The notes below the pieces were generated by a model. It saw only the letters and a program-made list of their open reading frames with translations, was not told the DNA's origin and did not search any database. Positions 53,864 to 64,000 of a DNA stretch of 64,000 nucleotides are shown here, one piece after another (position 1 is the stretch's first letter; every line of letters starts with the position of its first letter). The DNA comes from Ustulina deusta. Its lineage: Eukaryota; Ascomycota; Sordariomycetes; Xylariales; Xylariaceae. The DNA lies in the NCBI GenBank assembly GCA_023159155.1, contig JAJNNX010000002.1, positions 1,798,001 to 1,862,000 of the forward strand, given 5' to 3'. The translations under genes and the position numbers were made by a program.

Positions 53864-55410
53864 CTAAAAATCCCAATTAGTCATCCTGTAGTTGTGCGAC
53901 GGACCTGGTCGACAGGCACCCGACATTGAAAGATCGACAGGGATAGGATCCTGACGGATCACACGGTCGTCGTCGTTGTTGTTGTTGATTGCTGTCTCTC
54001 TGGAGTGGGTGGCGTTGTTAAAGCCGTTGTAGGCAGGCGCAGGAGCTTGATGCTCTCGATGGTCTTGATAGCTCTGGGGGCTTGGGATCATTATGCTGTG
54101 GTGCTGGCCTTGTGACAGCTCGTAGGCTCGGTTCAGGTCTTCCAGATGCATACCGCACATGCGAGCTGCTAGCACCTCTTGAGTGCTAGTATGAACACTA
54201 GGCTCAGATGGGACCGCCATCCTGATCGGGTCATGGCCATGCGAGTGACTTCGTCCCCCCGCTAATTCGACATAGAAGAATCCTTCGCCGTCCGTCCCGT
54301 CCCATTCGGCCGGTCCATGGCCCCAATGGTCTTCACCCCAGATGGAAGCGCGGCCGAATTCAGGACCGGCATTTGATCTTGCGGCGTTGGTTTCGGGGGC
54401 TTGCCATTGCAGACCTAAGTGGAAGTTGCCGGTGCGACCGTTGATGTGCAGACTATTGTCAACATCAACACCATAGGCGTCAGCTTCATGGTAGTCATTG
54501 CGATCAGCACTGGGTTGAAGATTGATAACGCCGTCGCTGCTGTTATTGTCCATGGCATCATCTTCCCATTCATTGGTGAGAGTCTCGCTGGTGCCTGAAG
54601 AACAGTCGCTCATGTTCTCTAGGGCACAGGACTTGTTGTCACTGCTAACCTCTTCCTCGGAGTCCTCGGCGTCTTGAATGCGGGTTTGGTCTTTGCAGTC
54701 ACAAAGAGGACATATAGTCAGCAAAGACTCTCTAGAGGTTGTGAGGAATAAAAGCGGGGAATGAAAAAGGGGGTGGGAAGGCAGCGTCCAAGAGAAAACG
54801 GAAATCGACAGAGATCAATAAACTCACACTTCTGGTTGGTAGCGCCGGGTCCCATGGGCACATCTCCCAACGTCGGAGACATGTGAGCTATAGGAGCTCG
54901 AGGTCGAAGAGGTGATGTGCGCAGCCCTTGTCGCAGAAGTTCTACCTCCGGATCGACATAGAATGCATCTGGCACATTTAACAGCTCTCCTTGTTGTCTA
55001 GGCGCTGACTCTTGCCATTTGTAAGGGACAGGCTTGGCCACGCTAGGAATAGAAGATGCAGGAGTCGGCGGGGGGTGGAATGGCGTGTTGAGCAGTGATG
55101 TGTCAAGGCTTGCAATTCGAGTCTGCATGTGAACGGGGAAACTGGCAGGCACATGAGGAGCCATATCGAACCCATGAGACGGGTATCCCATATAAGCTGG
55201 CATCTGGTTAGGCATGAAGTCATTACAACGCTCCCAGCTAGGCGGCGGCGGTGGTACCTAAACACCAGCGCACGCCAAGCTGCAACGCAAGGGTAAGACG
55301 CGAGGCCCAAGTTGAATAATGCAACAGGCTGCCGTGCCTTGATATCCGCATCTAGTCACCACCGTGTTTTGATGGCCGCACGCGTAGCTGGCTTGGCTGT
55401 GACCGCACAT
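53864..55410 (-). CDS. Pro/Ser-rich protein with N-terminal Cys/His motif, function unknown
   Basis: Proposed minus-strand exons are 55410-55360 (17 codons, MCGHSQASYACGHQNTV), 55257-54830 and 54731-53864, giving 448 residues in frame. The second exon begins VPPPPPSWERCND and continues with Met/Pro/His-rich sequence and a DVPMGPGATNQK block. The last exon starts near LLTICPLCDCKD, a Cys-rich patch, then runs through Ser/Asn/Asp-rich disordered sequence with HGHDPIRMA and MHLEDLNRAYELSQGQ, a possible helix. The M-C..H..CGH start resembles the small protein at 3075-3362. The splice sites of intron 1 (GTGACT..TTTAG) and intron 2 (GTGTGA..TCTAG) are only fair, so the model is tentative. No enzyme family recognised. 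Confidence 0.55.
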
Positions 55411-58400
55411 CGTGATGAGGGCTGAGGGTTCGAGGGAAGACGGTTATACAGACATGTAGGTAGACGGACTGGCGGGTTGATCTGGTGCAAGATGTGTGAG
55501 GAGATGAGGGCGTGTCTGGGAAGGGGAAGGTCACAAGACCGGAAAGAAGGTTGAGACAGAGACCGGGTTGTGTGTGAGGGAAAGGAATACAGTCCAGGTT
55601 GTTGGTGCGGGGAAGACTCTGGGCTATTGTTATTGAATGCTGTGTGGGAGGAGTGCAGGTGCCAAACCGATACAAACACGAGGGCGCCAAATGGACTAAC
55701 TGGATGGAACGCGCCTTGGGACGTGTGGTTGTCACTTGGGCAACGCGGTTTGTGAATAGGTAGGTAATGGATGGTCCTTGCGGGTGGCTCGAGGGCGTGA
55801 ATGCAATGGGGAAAAATTCTCCCCATTGAATATCCAAGAACAATAGAATGCAATGAGATAAGGGGACAAAACCGAATAATCAGCAATCTAAGCGACCTGA
55901 ATAGAATGCACACAGCAATAATCTTTTGCCGTTGAGGCCTCGGTGCTAGGTAAAAATACAGCACGGCCTCTACTTCTTTGCGTCTCTGCCCTACAATTTT
56001 CTTTTTCTTGCTTTGTGTAGGTAGTTAAATCTTCTGTTCGAGACATATTTCAAGTCAGGATAGAACTGACCATGCTTAACAGGAAGTCTATCAGCTTCGT
56101 TAAACCGACAGCAATAATAAGAAAGCATCTACCAGAAGCAGGTACTCTTGTATTTATTTTGTATATATCTTGCACAGCATATGGCCTGCCCGAATAAGGT
56201 ATAGACTGAGGAATGGTTAGAATGCCATCCATGTCTGTAGTTTGTTACTTTCTGATCTATGTCTCTAACAGCTTGGACTCTCTAGGAGACAGCACCTGAG
56301 ACTACGGAGACCTTGTATAGAGAAGTTCATCTTTGTTTAAAATAATTTGCTTTTACTAGATATAAACCCTGTGCTGGTACACTGATGTATTCAGGAAGGC
56401 TGCTTTGAATAGCATCCGCACGGCTACCTAGGCATCGCCGTTACTGGATTTATTGAACAGTGAAAATATTTACATCTATAGGATATCTGACACTCTTAAC
56501 TTAGTAAACCCTGGTGTATGCGCATACGGACGTCGTTATATTGATTACCTAACACTAGGAATGATGGAGGTGAACCATGCAGGGGCAGGGGGTATTGAAG
56601 ACAAAGAGCTTAGGGTTTAGTGGTGTCAAAGAATACCTCGTGTAGGATTGGCTCTCTCATGGAGGACATGGTCAATAAGGTAGTGGCATGAACCTTGCAA
56701 GACACGAGAATTTAAGGCTGTTTAGTTCATATCCTTTGCCATCATCTGACGTATAGGAAAGTCAATTCATGAAGGGAGAGACTGCCTAGCTCATGAATGC
56801 CATAATAGCGTCTTCAAAGTCGACATATTCTCTCACATGGTCTTTTAACGATAGAATGAGGACTGTCAAATATATGTGGGAGGTGAAGTCAATATAGAAT
56901 GAAAGGTATGAGGGAGGCTGCAAGAAATATGGATGCACTTCGTGTGACAATGGATAACTGTGGTCAGCATCCTTTAGGTATCAGGTATTGTATATAATTC
57001 AACAGTGAGGACTAAGTCTTAGAGGTGGTGAACATATCACTCTTTGAGACCAACCTGCTCCAGGCTCAATACCGGAGGGATCTGAATATTGGCAAGAATA
57101 TCTGGAGTGTCTGTATGCCACGAGGCGGTGTAATCAACAAAACTTGGGAATGGGATAAAAAGTGGCGATAATCATACAATGCTTGCCCGCATTTTGGGCA
57201 TTTTGGCGGTGAGGCAACAAAAGGAGACTTCTCAATTATGAAATCAAGTAGATGGGGGCTTGTTTGGTTCTACAACAAAACCAAGGTGGCTGTATAAAGT
57301 TAGTCGCCTGTATGTGTTTGTAGAGCTTTTATTGTGAACAGTGTCAAGTAATACTGACTACCGAGGTTATTTGTTCATTTACATCTATCGCTGTGCACGA
57401 AGAGAAAAACAATAAGAACAGTACTAGACAACATATTTCTTTGAAGAGGTGTACCTGTTGGGTTTTTGGCCTCACAACGCATGCACTGCCTATTGCTTGC
57501 CAACCCACCAACCGAAACCAACTTCTTGGCCACTATCTATCTACCTGCATCCGGAACTACCCTGTTTATCCAGGCCTGCCATCCTAGCCAGAGAGCCAGT
57601 CTGGAAATAACCGCATCAAGGCAATCTGTAGATACAGTACTGCGTATCCGTATAATTCATGGTATGATGTAACACGATATGATTGATCATGTGAGTCTTA
57701 CCGTGAAAATATTAGTCTTGACTGGTCGATATCTACAAATCAACGGGAACCACACCGCAAAAAAAAAAAGTAATTTGTGAGGCGCAGCACGTCACAGCAT
57801 ACTGAGGGGCACGGTAATAACCATTGGCGGATTGCCGAGGAATAAATACCTATTCCGTATCATCCGTGCCCAGTAAGCTGGAGGCCTCCTGGGACAGCAT
57901 ATTATAAGATGCGGATCGCTTACTCAGCATCCATATCAAAGTTACCTTGGTACAGTAGAAGTGATAATACATCAGGAAGGTAGGTAGGTATGTGAAGTAA
58001 GTTCTCAAGACATAGATCTACTAGATAGCGTGTAAACCGCCTGTCTTTCATGATGTCTATAGATGGGTTGAAATTTATTGCGACAGCTCGTAAGCTGACC
58101 CAAAAAAAATTGATGAAGGAGCTACATAACCTAAATAACTAAATAACTTAGTGGCTCTACTGAGGCATCGTGGAGGAAATCCGGTGGGATTTGTTGGGTT
58201 GGGCTCGGAAGAGCCTTGACCTGCACTTATCATCCCACGTCAGCTTCGTCGCGATTTTTCCTCGTCTCCAAATTGAGATAAGAGGTTGCCAATAGAACTT
58301 GCTCTGCGGTCATTTGATAGGTCATCACAGAGAAGAAGTATCTAGGGTATATTCTTAGGGTTGGAGTGTAATTAGTTTCGGGTTGTTTTCATTATCGTAA

Positions 58401-58688
58401 TGTACGAGACCTCAACCACGACCATGAGAGATATTATGTATTCTATATTCATGAACAGTGTTTTCGTTGCCAACCTTAAAAGGAGTGCTACCCTCGAGTA
58501 TCGAAATCCGTGTGCCTACTAACGCCATATCAAAACAACCCCGAGGTGTGACAAAAACCCACAACGCCTGATACGACACACGGGTATAAAATCCTATCTT
58601 TGACGTTCCTGGGCACTGAATAGCGCCTCGTTGTGCATTTGTTCGCTCGCCAGTCATTTCCAACCCCGTGCTAGTTGTGGTAGTGGTA
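55411..58688. other. Gene-poor 3.3-kb region
   Basis: No intact gene. The first 450 bases upstream of 55410 contain two long overlapping minus frames (to 55964) that look like Pro/Ser/His-rich leader sequence. From about 56000 to 58400 the DNA is AT-rich with only short ORFs. Some stretches (for example minus strand near 56780-56890) read weakly coding-like and might be decayed mobile DNA, but no family could be named. Confidence 0.4.
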
Positions 58689-59204
58689 TTACTTGTTTGG
58701 TGGTGGGCCAGAAGGAGGCGCGTAATCGCCACCATACACATTCTTGGGAGGCTCAATGCCACTCGATTGTTGACCGTAATGGCCGTCGGTAGTCTGGTAG
58801 CGGTTGTCCATGGGATATGACTGCGCGGGCGCCCCATAAGCGGGCGGTGGCGGCTGATAAACCTGAGGGTTGTTGAGAGAATACTGAGGAGGAGCCATCC
58901 AACCAGTACCGTACATGGGTCTCGCTCCTTGGCGGCGGCGACGGCGAGAATTGAGGCAGCTGCTTCCATGTCAGTTCATGCTTCTGGAAGGGTGCGGAAT
59001 GCAGGGAGAGGGAAATACTCACGCCCATAGGAAAAAGATCAAGAAGAAAAGCACAATGACGACGGCAGCGAAGATCCAGCGCCCATACCAATACCAAGTG
59101 CTACCAGCTACGCATCTGTTGTAATAACTGTCGTAGTAGGAGCCAGATGGGCAAGAAAACCGTTTTTGCAGCAGGTCGCTGACCTGGTCTAGAAATGGCG
59201 CCAT
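58689..59204 (-). CDS. RCR-domain (Congo red resistance-like) membrane protein
   Basis: A 150-residue protein from minus-strand exons 59204-59023 and 58959-58689 (GTGAGT..GCAG). After a short N-terminus (MAPFLDQVSDLLQKRF) comes a luminal Cys/Tyr-rich segment, CPSGSYYDSYYNRCVAG. Then a single membrane span (WIFAAVVIVLFFLIFFLW) and a juxtamembrane basic run (SRRRRRQGARP) follow, with the family's PMYGTGWMAPPQ. The tail is Pro/Tyr/Gln-rich with PPPPAY, PPKN and the end PPSGPPPNK. In yeast Rcr1/Rcr2, the PY-type tail motifs bind Rsp5 ubiquitin ligase and affect cell-wall chitin and plasma-membrane protein sorting; here PPPAY could serve as the PY motif. Function is by family. Confidence 0.85.
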
Positions 59205-62200
59205 GTCGCTCGAGTGTTGTGGGCGGCGGTTGATGGTGAGTGGAAATGCGATGGATAGTAGGTGACTTTGGGTTGTATTTATTGTTATTGTTTTTTGTAT
59301 GATGACGATCGCCCCAATATGCAAAAGTGACGTGTGGGACTGGGTCCACTTGGAGATTGCCCGATGGGCTAACGGATTTGCAATGAGTCGCGTGGGGTTG
59401 AGTAATGATATAATGCCGTTAGTCTCTCGACCAAGAGGTAGATGATGGATGGCGAGTGGTGGACGTCTTCGGAAGAAGAGAAGAGAAATGTCTGTCTGCA
59501 CCAGGGATGAGATGGAAGAGGCGAAGGCGGATGGAGGTGGGTGGTTGCGTCTGAGTTATAAGGGAACCTGTTAAGGGCACCTCTTCGTCATTGCCCAACT
59601 TCGGGTTTGGAACACAAGGGAATGCAGCAAGGGTCTCCAGTGCTGGAGAAGCCGGATGCCGGGTAGGTACACTGCCTGTACTGTGCCAGGGCAGGTTCCC
59701 GCCTACCTAGGGAGTCTAGTGGAAGAGAATCTCGAGAGATAGCGGCGTGGCAGAGGAGGCGAGGGCCAATAGCCTATCAACTAGGCGGTTGATTATCGCC
59801 TGAACTGGGGTAGACTGTGGCTGTGCCAGAGTGTGTTAGCGGCCTTGAAGGGCTCCGACAGCAGGTAAGACGCCCTTGTCCCTTGTCCCTTGGCCGGCTA
59901 CTCAGGCAAGGTGGCGCAGTGGGCACCTGCAAAATTCATAAAGGACCCTAGGGGAGAAAATTCCAAAACGTTTTCGGATGCAGTCATGGCCGATGTCAAT
60001 GCGCCCATCCATCGATGCACCGGGAAGCCTCCACTACTTTTGCGAACATTCGAGCACCATATCGTAGTGAAGGTATCCGCAGTATCTACGCTACTATTAG
60101 GTAGGTACCGATATGTAGACATTTGTGCGAATTGCCTTTCCTCTCACTTAAACAGCAGCCTGCACATCACTACCTTAGGTACCTAGACCGACTGCAAATA
60201 TCGGCTCCGCTATCAAGGCTGAGTGAACCTATCCAATTTCATAATGTCATCAGACTGCCGCGGCATCTTCACACATGTAACATGGTTTGATGTGGATTTG
60301 GAATAGGGAGCAATGAGACAGCCACCGGACACGTGCCACACCTCAGAGTGGTTTCATCGCCATTGATCTTGATGTCCAAGTTGTAGCTTGTGTGTCAGAT
60401 CGGATCTGATGATGTTATTTCCAATTTACCGAATATCTGCTACGTGGATGATATCTTTTTTCCTGTCTTTCTTTCTATTTGGGAGAGAAATGTTAACTAA
60501 GCCACCTCTAACAAGTCTTCTTCTTCTTCTTTTTTTGTTTTTGTTTTTTTTGGTAATTATAATTCCCTATGGGTAATATTCTTTTGTGTCTATTGTGACG
60601 AAATACTGTTACTCGCTGTTACTGTCGCCAGAGTAGGATTCAACAAAACAGCCCGAGGTATCTAGTACACACGATACCCAACGCCACCATCTGACGAAAT
60701 CCTGATCACGTCCAAGTCCTTGGAACCTGTCAGTCTGCTATTCGGGTAACAAGCGCAAGCTTGCTTCAAAGCATGGCCATAGGTTTCTTCCTACGGTGAT
60801 TCGATTTCTGGTTTCTTGCGCTTCCACCCACGCAAGGTGTGCTGGTTCCACGCTATGTACACTATATATCTTGACCTATTAGTGGAACCGTGGCTCATGT
60901 TTCCATGACTAGGGTCATGAATATCTAGTATACCTAGTGCAGACTGAAGATCGGATTTGGTTTGTTGATCTAGGTCGGATAGCAAGACCGAAGCCCATCC
61001 ATTTCGACACCCTTGCAACCTGGCAGTTGAAATACCTATTGTCTCCTGCTGTTGTTCTTGTGTAATTGATGTATCCCGACACGCCTATCGTTTCCATTAC
61101 AGTAGAGAGATACTGAACCCAGTGCATCTGGGCGGTCCTCTTTCCATCCGCCACGACACTAGGGATGGCATATTCACTCCATTGATCCTGTAAACGGTGC
61201 TCGCTCTCTCTGTGTGCTGGTGCCAAGTGGGAGAGTATGCAGTCGGGCTACAAAAAGAAACCCAGGACGCAGCACGATGTTTCAACTGAAGTGCTCTCAG
61301 GGCAGCCGATCCCCATGCCAGAGGATTGGCGATCTGGAGGAGAGAAAGGATTCGCCTAAGGGTCAACTCCCCCTTGAGTCCCTGGACTCTGGAGCCCGCA
61401 AAGCAGACTAGAGCTGTCTAATGAACTGCTGCCACGTCAAAATTCTCCGAAACCGCGAAGCGTGCCCTGACGTGACGCCCACCTGCCTATTACTACGCCT
61501 AATTAATACCTATCTATGCTACATGCTTCTAAAATAGGCAGACCCTACCTATTATGACTCGTAGTCAACGTTTCCCGTTCTTCTCAGCTCGAGGCATTTG
61601 GTGCTTGTCAGGTTCATGCGAAGAAAGACTCGATGTTTTAGATCACCATTGCCCCTTTCCTTCTTCTTCTCTTCTCTCTTCTCTCCCCTCTCTATTTCTC
61701 TCACCCTCTCCCTCTCCCTCTTTTCTTCGATCCTGTTCTCCGTTTCTTTTATCCCCTTTCCCGCGGGTTGTTCGACTTCGCAGGGCAGCTTGCATTGCGG
61801 TTCCCCCCGTCCTTCCCATCTTTCCGCCTGCAACTCGACAATAACAGAAACCCCGGGAAGACGGGCGCTCCAATGCACTACCTACCTACCCACCCACTTT
61901 TGGGTTTGCCAGCACACGATTATTGCCTTGAAGCGAGTCCACGTTGCGCCCCCCCGGCACGGTTGCCCAGAGCCAATCACTGCCGCCCCTGTCGCGACTA
62001 CGCTTAGGTTAAAGACTTTGCCAACGCATCACCGCATGCTGAGAGGTGTGGTGTGGTGTGTGAGTGTGTGTGTGTGTGTGAGTGTGCGTGAGTGTGCGCG
62101 CGTGTGTAGCCCTTTCAAAAGCATTCTGATCTGCCCCTTTCGTTCCACCTAGTATCAGCTCAGCTTCTTTCTCCGTTTTCCTCGCCTCTCGGAACGGCCT

Positions 62201-62896
62201 CTTCTAATTTTTTATTTTTATTTTTATTTTATTTTTTCCCCTTACACTTGTCCTCTCTGTCAAGTGACATTCTTCGACAGAACATCTCGACACATATGTC
62301 CTTCTGTCCGCCCAATGCCAATCTCTACTTCTGTGTGACTCTGCAGGATGGCCTTCTTCAAGAAGCTGTTCTAAGCACATCGAGTGGAGGTTGTGTCATG
62401 AATCATTATTTATCTCATCAGAAAATGCGCCTAAATACAGAGAGCCTCGTTGCCTGACCTGCAACATGCGGATTCTTAAATCATACCCCATCGCCATCGC
62501 TCCTTGAAGGGCCAAAATCCTTCTATGGAAATGCACCCCTCTTCTCTAGCACTTCGAATCCCACGATTGTCGATGCTATTCGCATCTCAATGCAATGAAA
62601 CCGCACCGAGTACTCCACGCCTGCCGAGAAATTGGAATACCATAATATGAGGTCCAGATAGGTTGGGCGCGTACTGGCAGCACGGCAACACTCAAACTCC
62701 CTTGGCAGGCTCGCGAGAGAAGGTTTATATGTTAGGTCGTTGCCGGCTGGGAAATGAGACCATCTCAAGAGCCAAGGATATAATGAGCTTCATTGAAAAT
62801 GCATCAAACTGTTGCAAGACGTTGGGAAGAGAAGATGACGGAGGAGCGGAGACCACATCCTAGTCCAAGCGACACCGTGGGCACGTGCAGGTTGGC
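59205..62896. other. Gene-poor 3.7-kb region
   Basis: No supported gene. From 61650 to 61760 the plus strand is strongly CT-rich (leader-like), a GT-rich repeat lies at 62048-62107, T-rich tracts lie at 60517-60552 and 62208-62237, and a 9-codon ORF with a good start context lies at 62348-62374. ORFs on both strands around 61550-62150 are products of the CT-rich composition. Confidence 0.45.
62048..62107. repeat. GT-rich simple repeat
   Basis: Interrupted GTGTGAGTGTG/GCGTG-type dinucleotide repeat of about 60 bases. Confidence 0.75.
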
Positions 62897-63741
62897 TTAT
62901 CTGTTCGCCCACTTCATAAGCCACTGCACTACGGCCTCTAAGTTGGTCTCCTCTTTCGCACTTATACCGTAGCAGGAGACCTCTCGGTGCGCTATAGTCT
63001 TCAGATCCAAAGAATCGATGAGCTCGTCGACCGAGATTTTGTTGGGCAGGTCCGACTTGTTACCAAGCACGAGCAAGGGGATGCCCTCGAGGGTCTTCTG
63101 CGACATAAGGGAATGAAGCTCATCTTTGGCCACAGGTAATTTGACGTCGTCCGCTATGTCAACGATGAAAACAATCGCACTCACGCCGCGACAATACCTT
63201 TCCCACATCGGTCTAAATCGAGGCTGGCCTCCCAAGTCCCAACACTTGATCGTCACATGGCCACGCTGTACCCGCTTCATGTTGAAGCCAACGGTAGGGA
63301 TGGAACTACATGGATCAGTCGGGAGGAACAACGGTATGATTTGTGCTGCATTCTGAGGGATATGCGAGGGATATGCGTGGAATATACGTATCGTCGGGAA
63401 GGGTAAGTCGCTTACTCGATCGTGAACTCTCCTCCCTGTGAGCCTAGTTAGCGGTAGTCCGGAGGGACATCACCGAAGCATGCAGATACGTACAGACAAC
63501 ACCCGAAGCAGAGATGTCTTTCCTGCATTCTCCAAGCCGATCATTGTCACATCCATCTCACTCGCCCTACCGACGGCTATTAGTTTACAACTCGTTTGCG
63601 CAAACAGCGCATGCGATTGCGACTGCCACGATGGAGGAGATTGGGCCTGTGCACGATGGTGTGCTAGCGTGGAGGACACCGGCGGACTTACCAAAAGGTC
63701 CTCAGCAGCCAGTCGTATACCTTGCGAAACAATCCCGCCAT
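62897..63741 (-). CDS. arl8: ARF-like small GTPase Arl8
   Basis: A 183-residue GTPase that positions lysosome/vacuole-type compartments in animals. Minus-strand exons are 63741-63692, 63566-63494, 63435-63416 (20 nt) and 63305-62897; all joins keep frame and give the family sequence. The N-terminus is [17 protein letters not shown], an amphipathic helix; as in animal Arl8, residue 2 is Ala, not a myristoylated Gly. G1 is GLENAGKTS (residues 27-35), then [16 protein letters not shown] (switch I), [19 protein letters not shown] (G3/switch II), NKSD (G4) and SAKEE (G5). The invariant Thr of switch I is present in IPTVGFN. Secure call. Confidence 0.95.
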
Positions 63742-64000
63742 GGTGTCGGCCAAGAGTGCTAGGTGCTCAGTGCTCGGTGTGTGGCGAGGGCTCAACGGTA
63801 AATGACCGAATACCCGGCTGCTGTAGAATTCAGGGAGTTAAGAACGAACTGGGTCGTAAGCGCAAGGCTGGACTGCTGAAGAAGGATGGAGTGAACCAAA
63901 AAATATGACCGGGATATCTCAAACAAGGTGTTAAATAGTTTGTGTCTCTAACCTGCAAAGTAAGTAACATGCAGAGTAATAAATAAAATGTCTCGTATGA
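63742..64000. other. Upstream region of ARL8
   Basis: Presumed ARL8 promoter. No other gene visible to the window end. Confidence 0.45.

Noticed and set aside
55352..55964. Two overlapping minus frames of 163 and 202 codons
   Set aside because: Pro/Ser/His/Arg-rich composition in two frames at once is typical of a CT-rich leader; the shorter M-C..CGH exon fits better with the next exon.
61554..62152. Ser/Pro/Phe-rich frames over the CT-rich tract
   Set aside because: They are driven by simple-sequence composition, and antisense frames of similar length exist.
1..64000. CRISPR arrays, bacterial operons, insertion sequences, riboswitches
   Set aside because: The window is eukaryotic nuclear DNA; no such structures were seen, and no intact transposon open frame or terminal repeats could be identified.

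Overview
The window is nuclear DNA of a filamentous ascomycete (Pezizomycotina, most likely a Sordariomycete). This rests on short GT..CTAAC..AG introns of about 45-110 nt, on fungal-specific families (YVC1-type TRP channel, RCR-domain protein, fibroin-3-related protein, NACHT-ankyrin protein, F-box/LRR proteins), on a dispersed single 5S rRNA gene, and on intron-containing housekeeping genes. All exon joins given here were worked out by hand from reading frame, splice sites and family knowledge; none is supported by transcripts.

Layout. 1-7.3 kb: 3' part of a TRP-like cation channel (+), a small Cys/His-rich protein (+), the eRF1 methyltransferase MTQ2 (+), SmD1 (-) and the V-ATPase assembly factor PKR1 (-). 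9.5-15.1 kb: two F-box/LRR-like genes (+). 16.4 kb: intron-containing tRNA-Ser(AGA). 16.5-21 kb: a long gene-poor stretch. 21-26.9 kb: a SYLF (Ysc84) protein (+) and the SWI/SNF-RSC subunit ARP9 (+), preceded by a puzzling upstream reading frame. 28.8 kb: tRNA-Val(AAC). 29.7-35.3 kb: quinone reductase (-), chaperonin CCT4 (-) and proteasome ATPase RPT1 (+), the last two divergent. 36-39.2 kb: a Cys-rich protein (-) and the U2 snRNP protein SF3B6/p14 (+). 40.6-42.6 kb: a STIMATE-family membrane protein (+) and a 5S rRNA gene. 42.6-50.5 kb is the accessory part: decayed coding-like sequence, an intact NACHT-ankyrin NLR-like gene (-), and a broken remnant of a highly reducing polyketide synthase (+). 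51.6-59.2 kb: fibroin-3-related protein (+), a Pro/Ser-rich protein with an N-terminal Cys/His motif (-), and an RCR-domain protein (-). 62.9-63.7 kb: ARL8 GTPase (-).

Most genes are unlinked housekeeping functions: splicing (SmD1, SF3B6), proteostasis (CCT4, RPT1), chromatin (ARP9), translation termination (MTQ2), vacuole/endolysosome (YVC1-like, PKR1, ARL8, STIMATE, RCR). I found no intact novel multi-gene system. The most unusual material is the NLR-like gene beside the dead polyketide synthase, the ARP9 upstream exons with a single in-frame stop, two genes sharing an N-terminal M-C..H..CGH signature, and a short TAGGTA/GGTACC-type motif scattered through the intergenic DNA.
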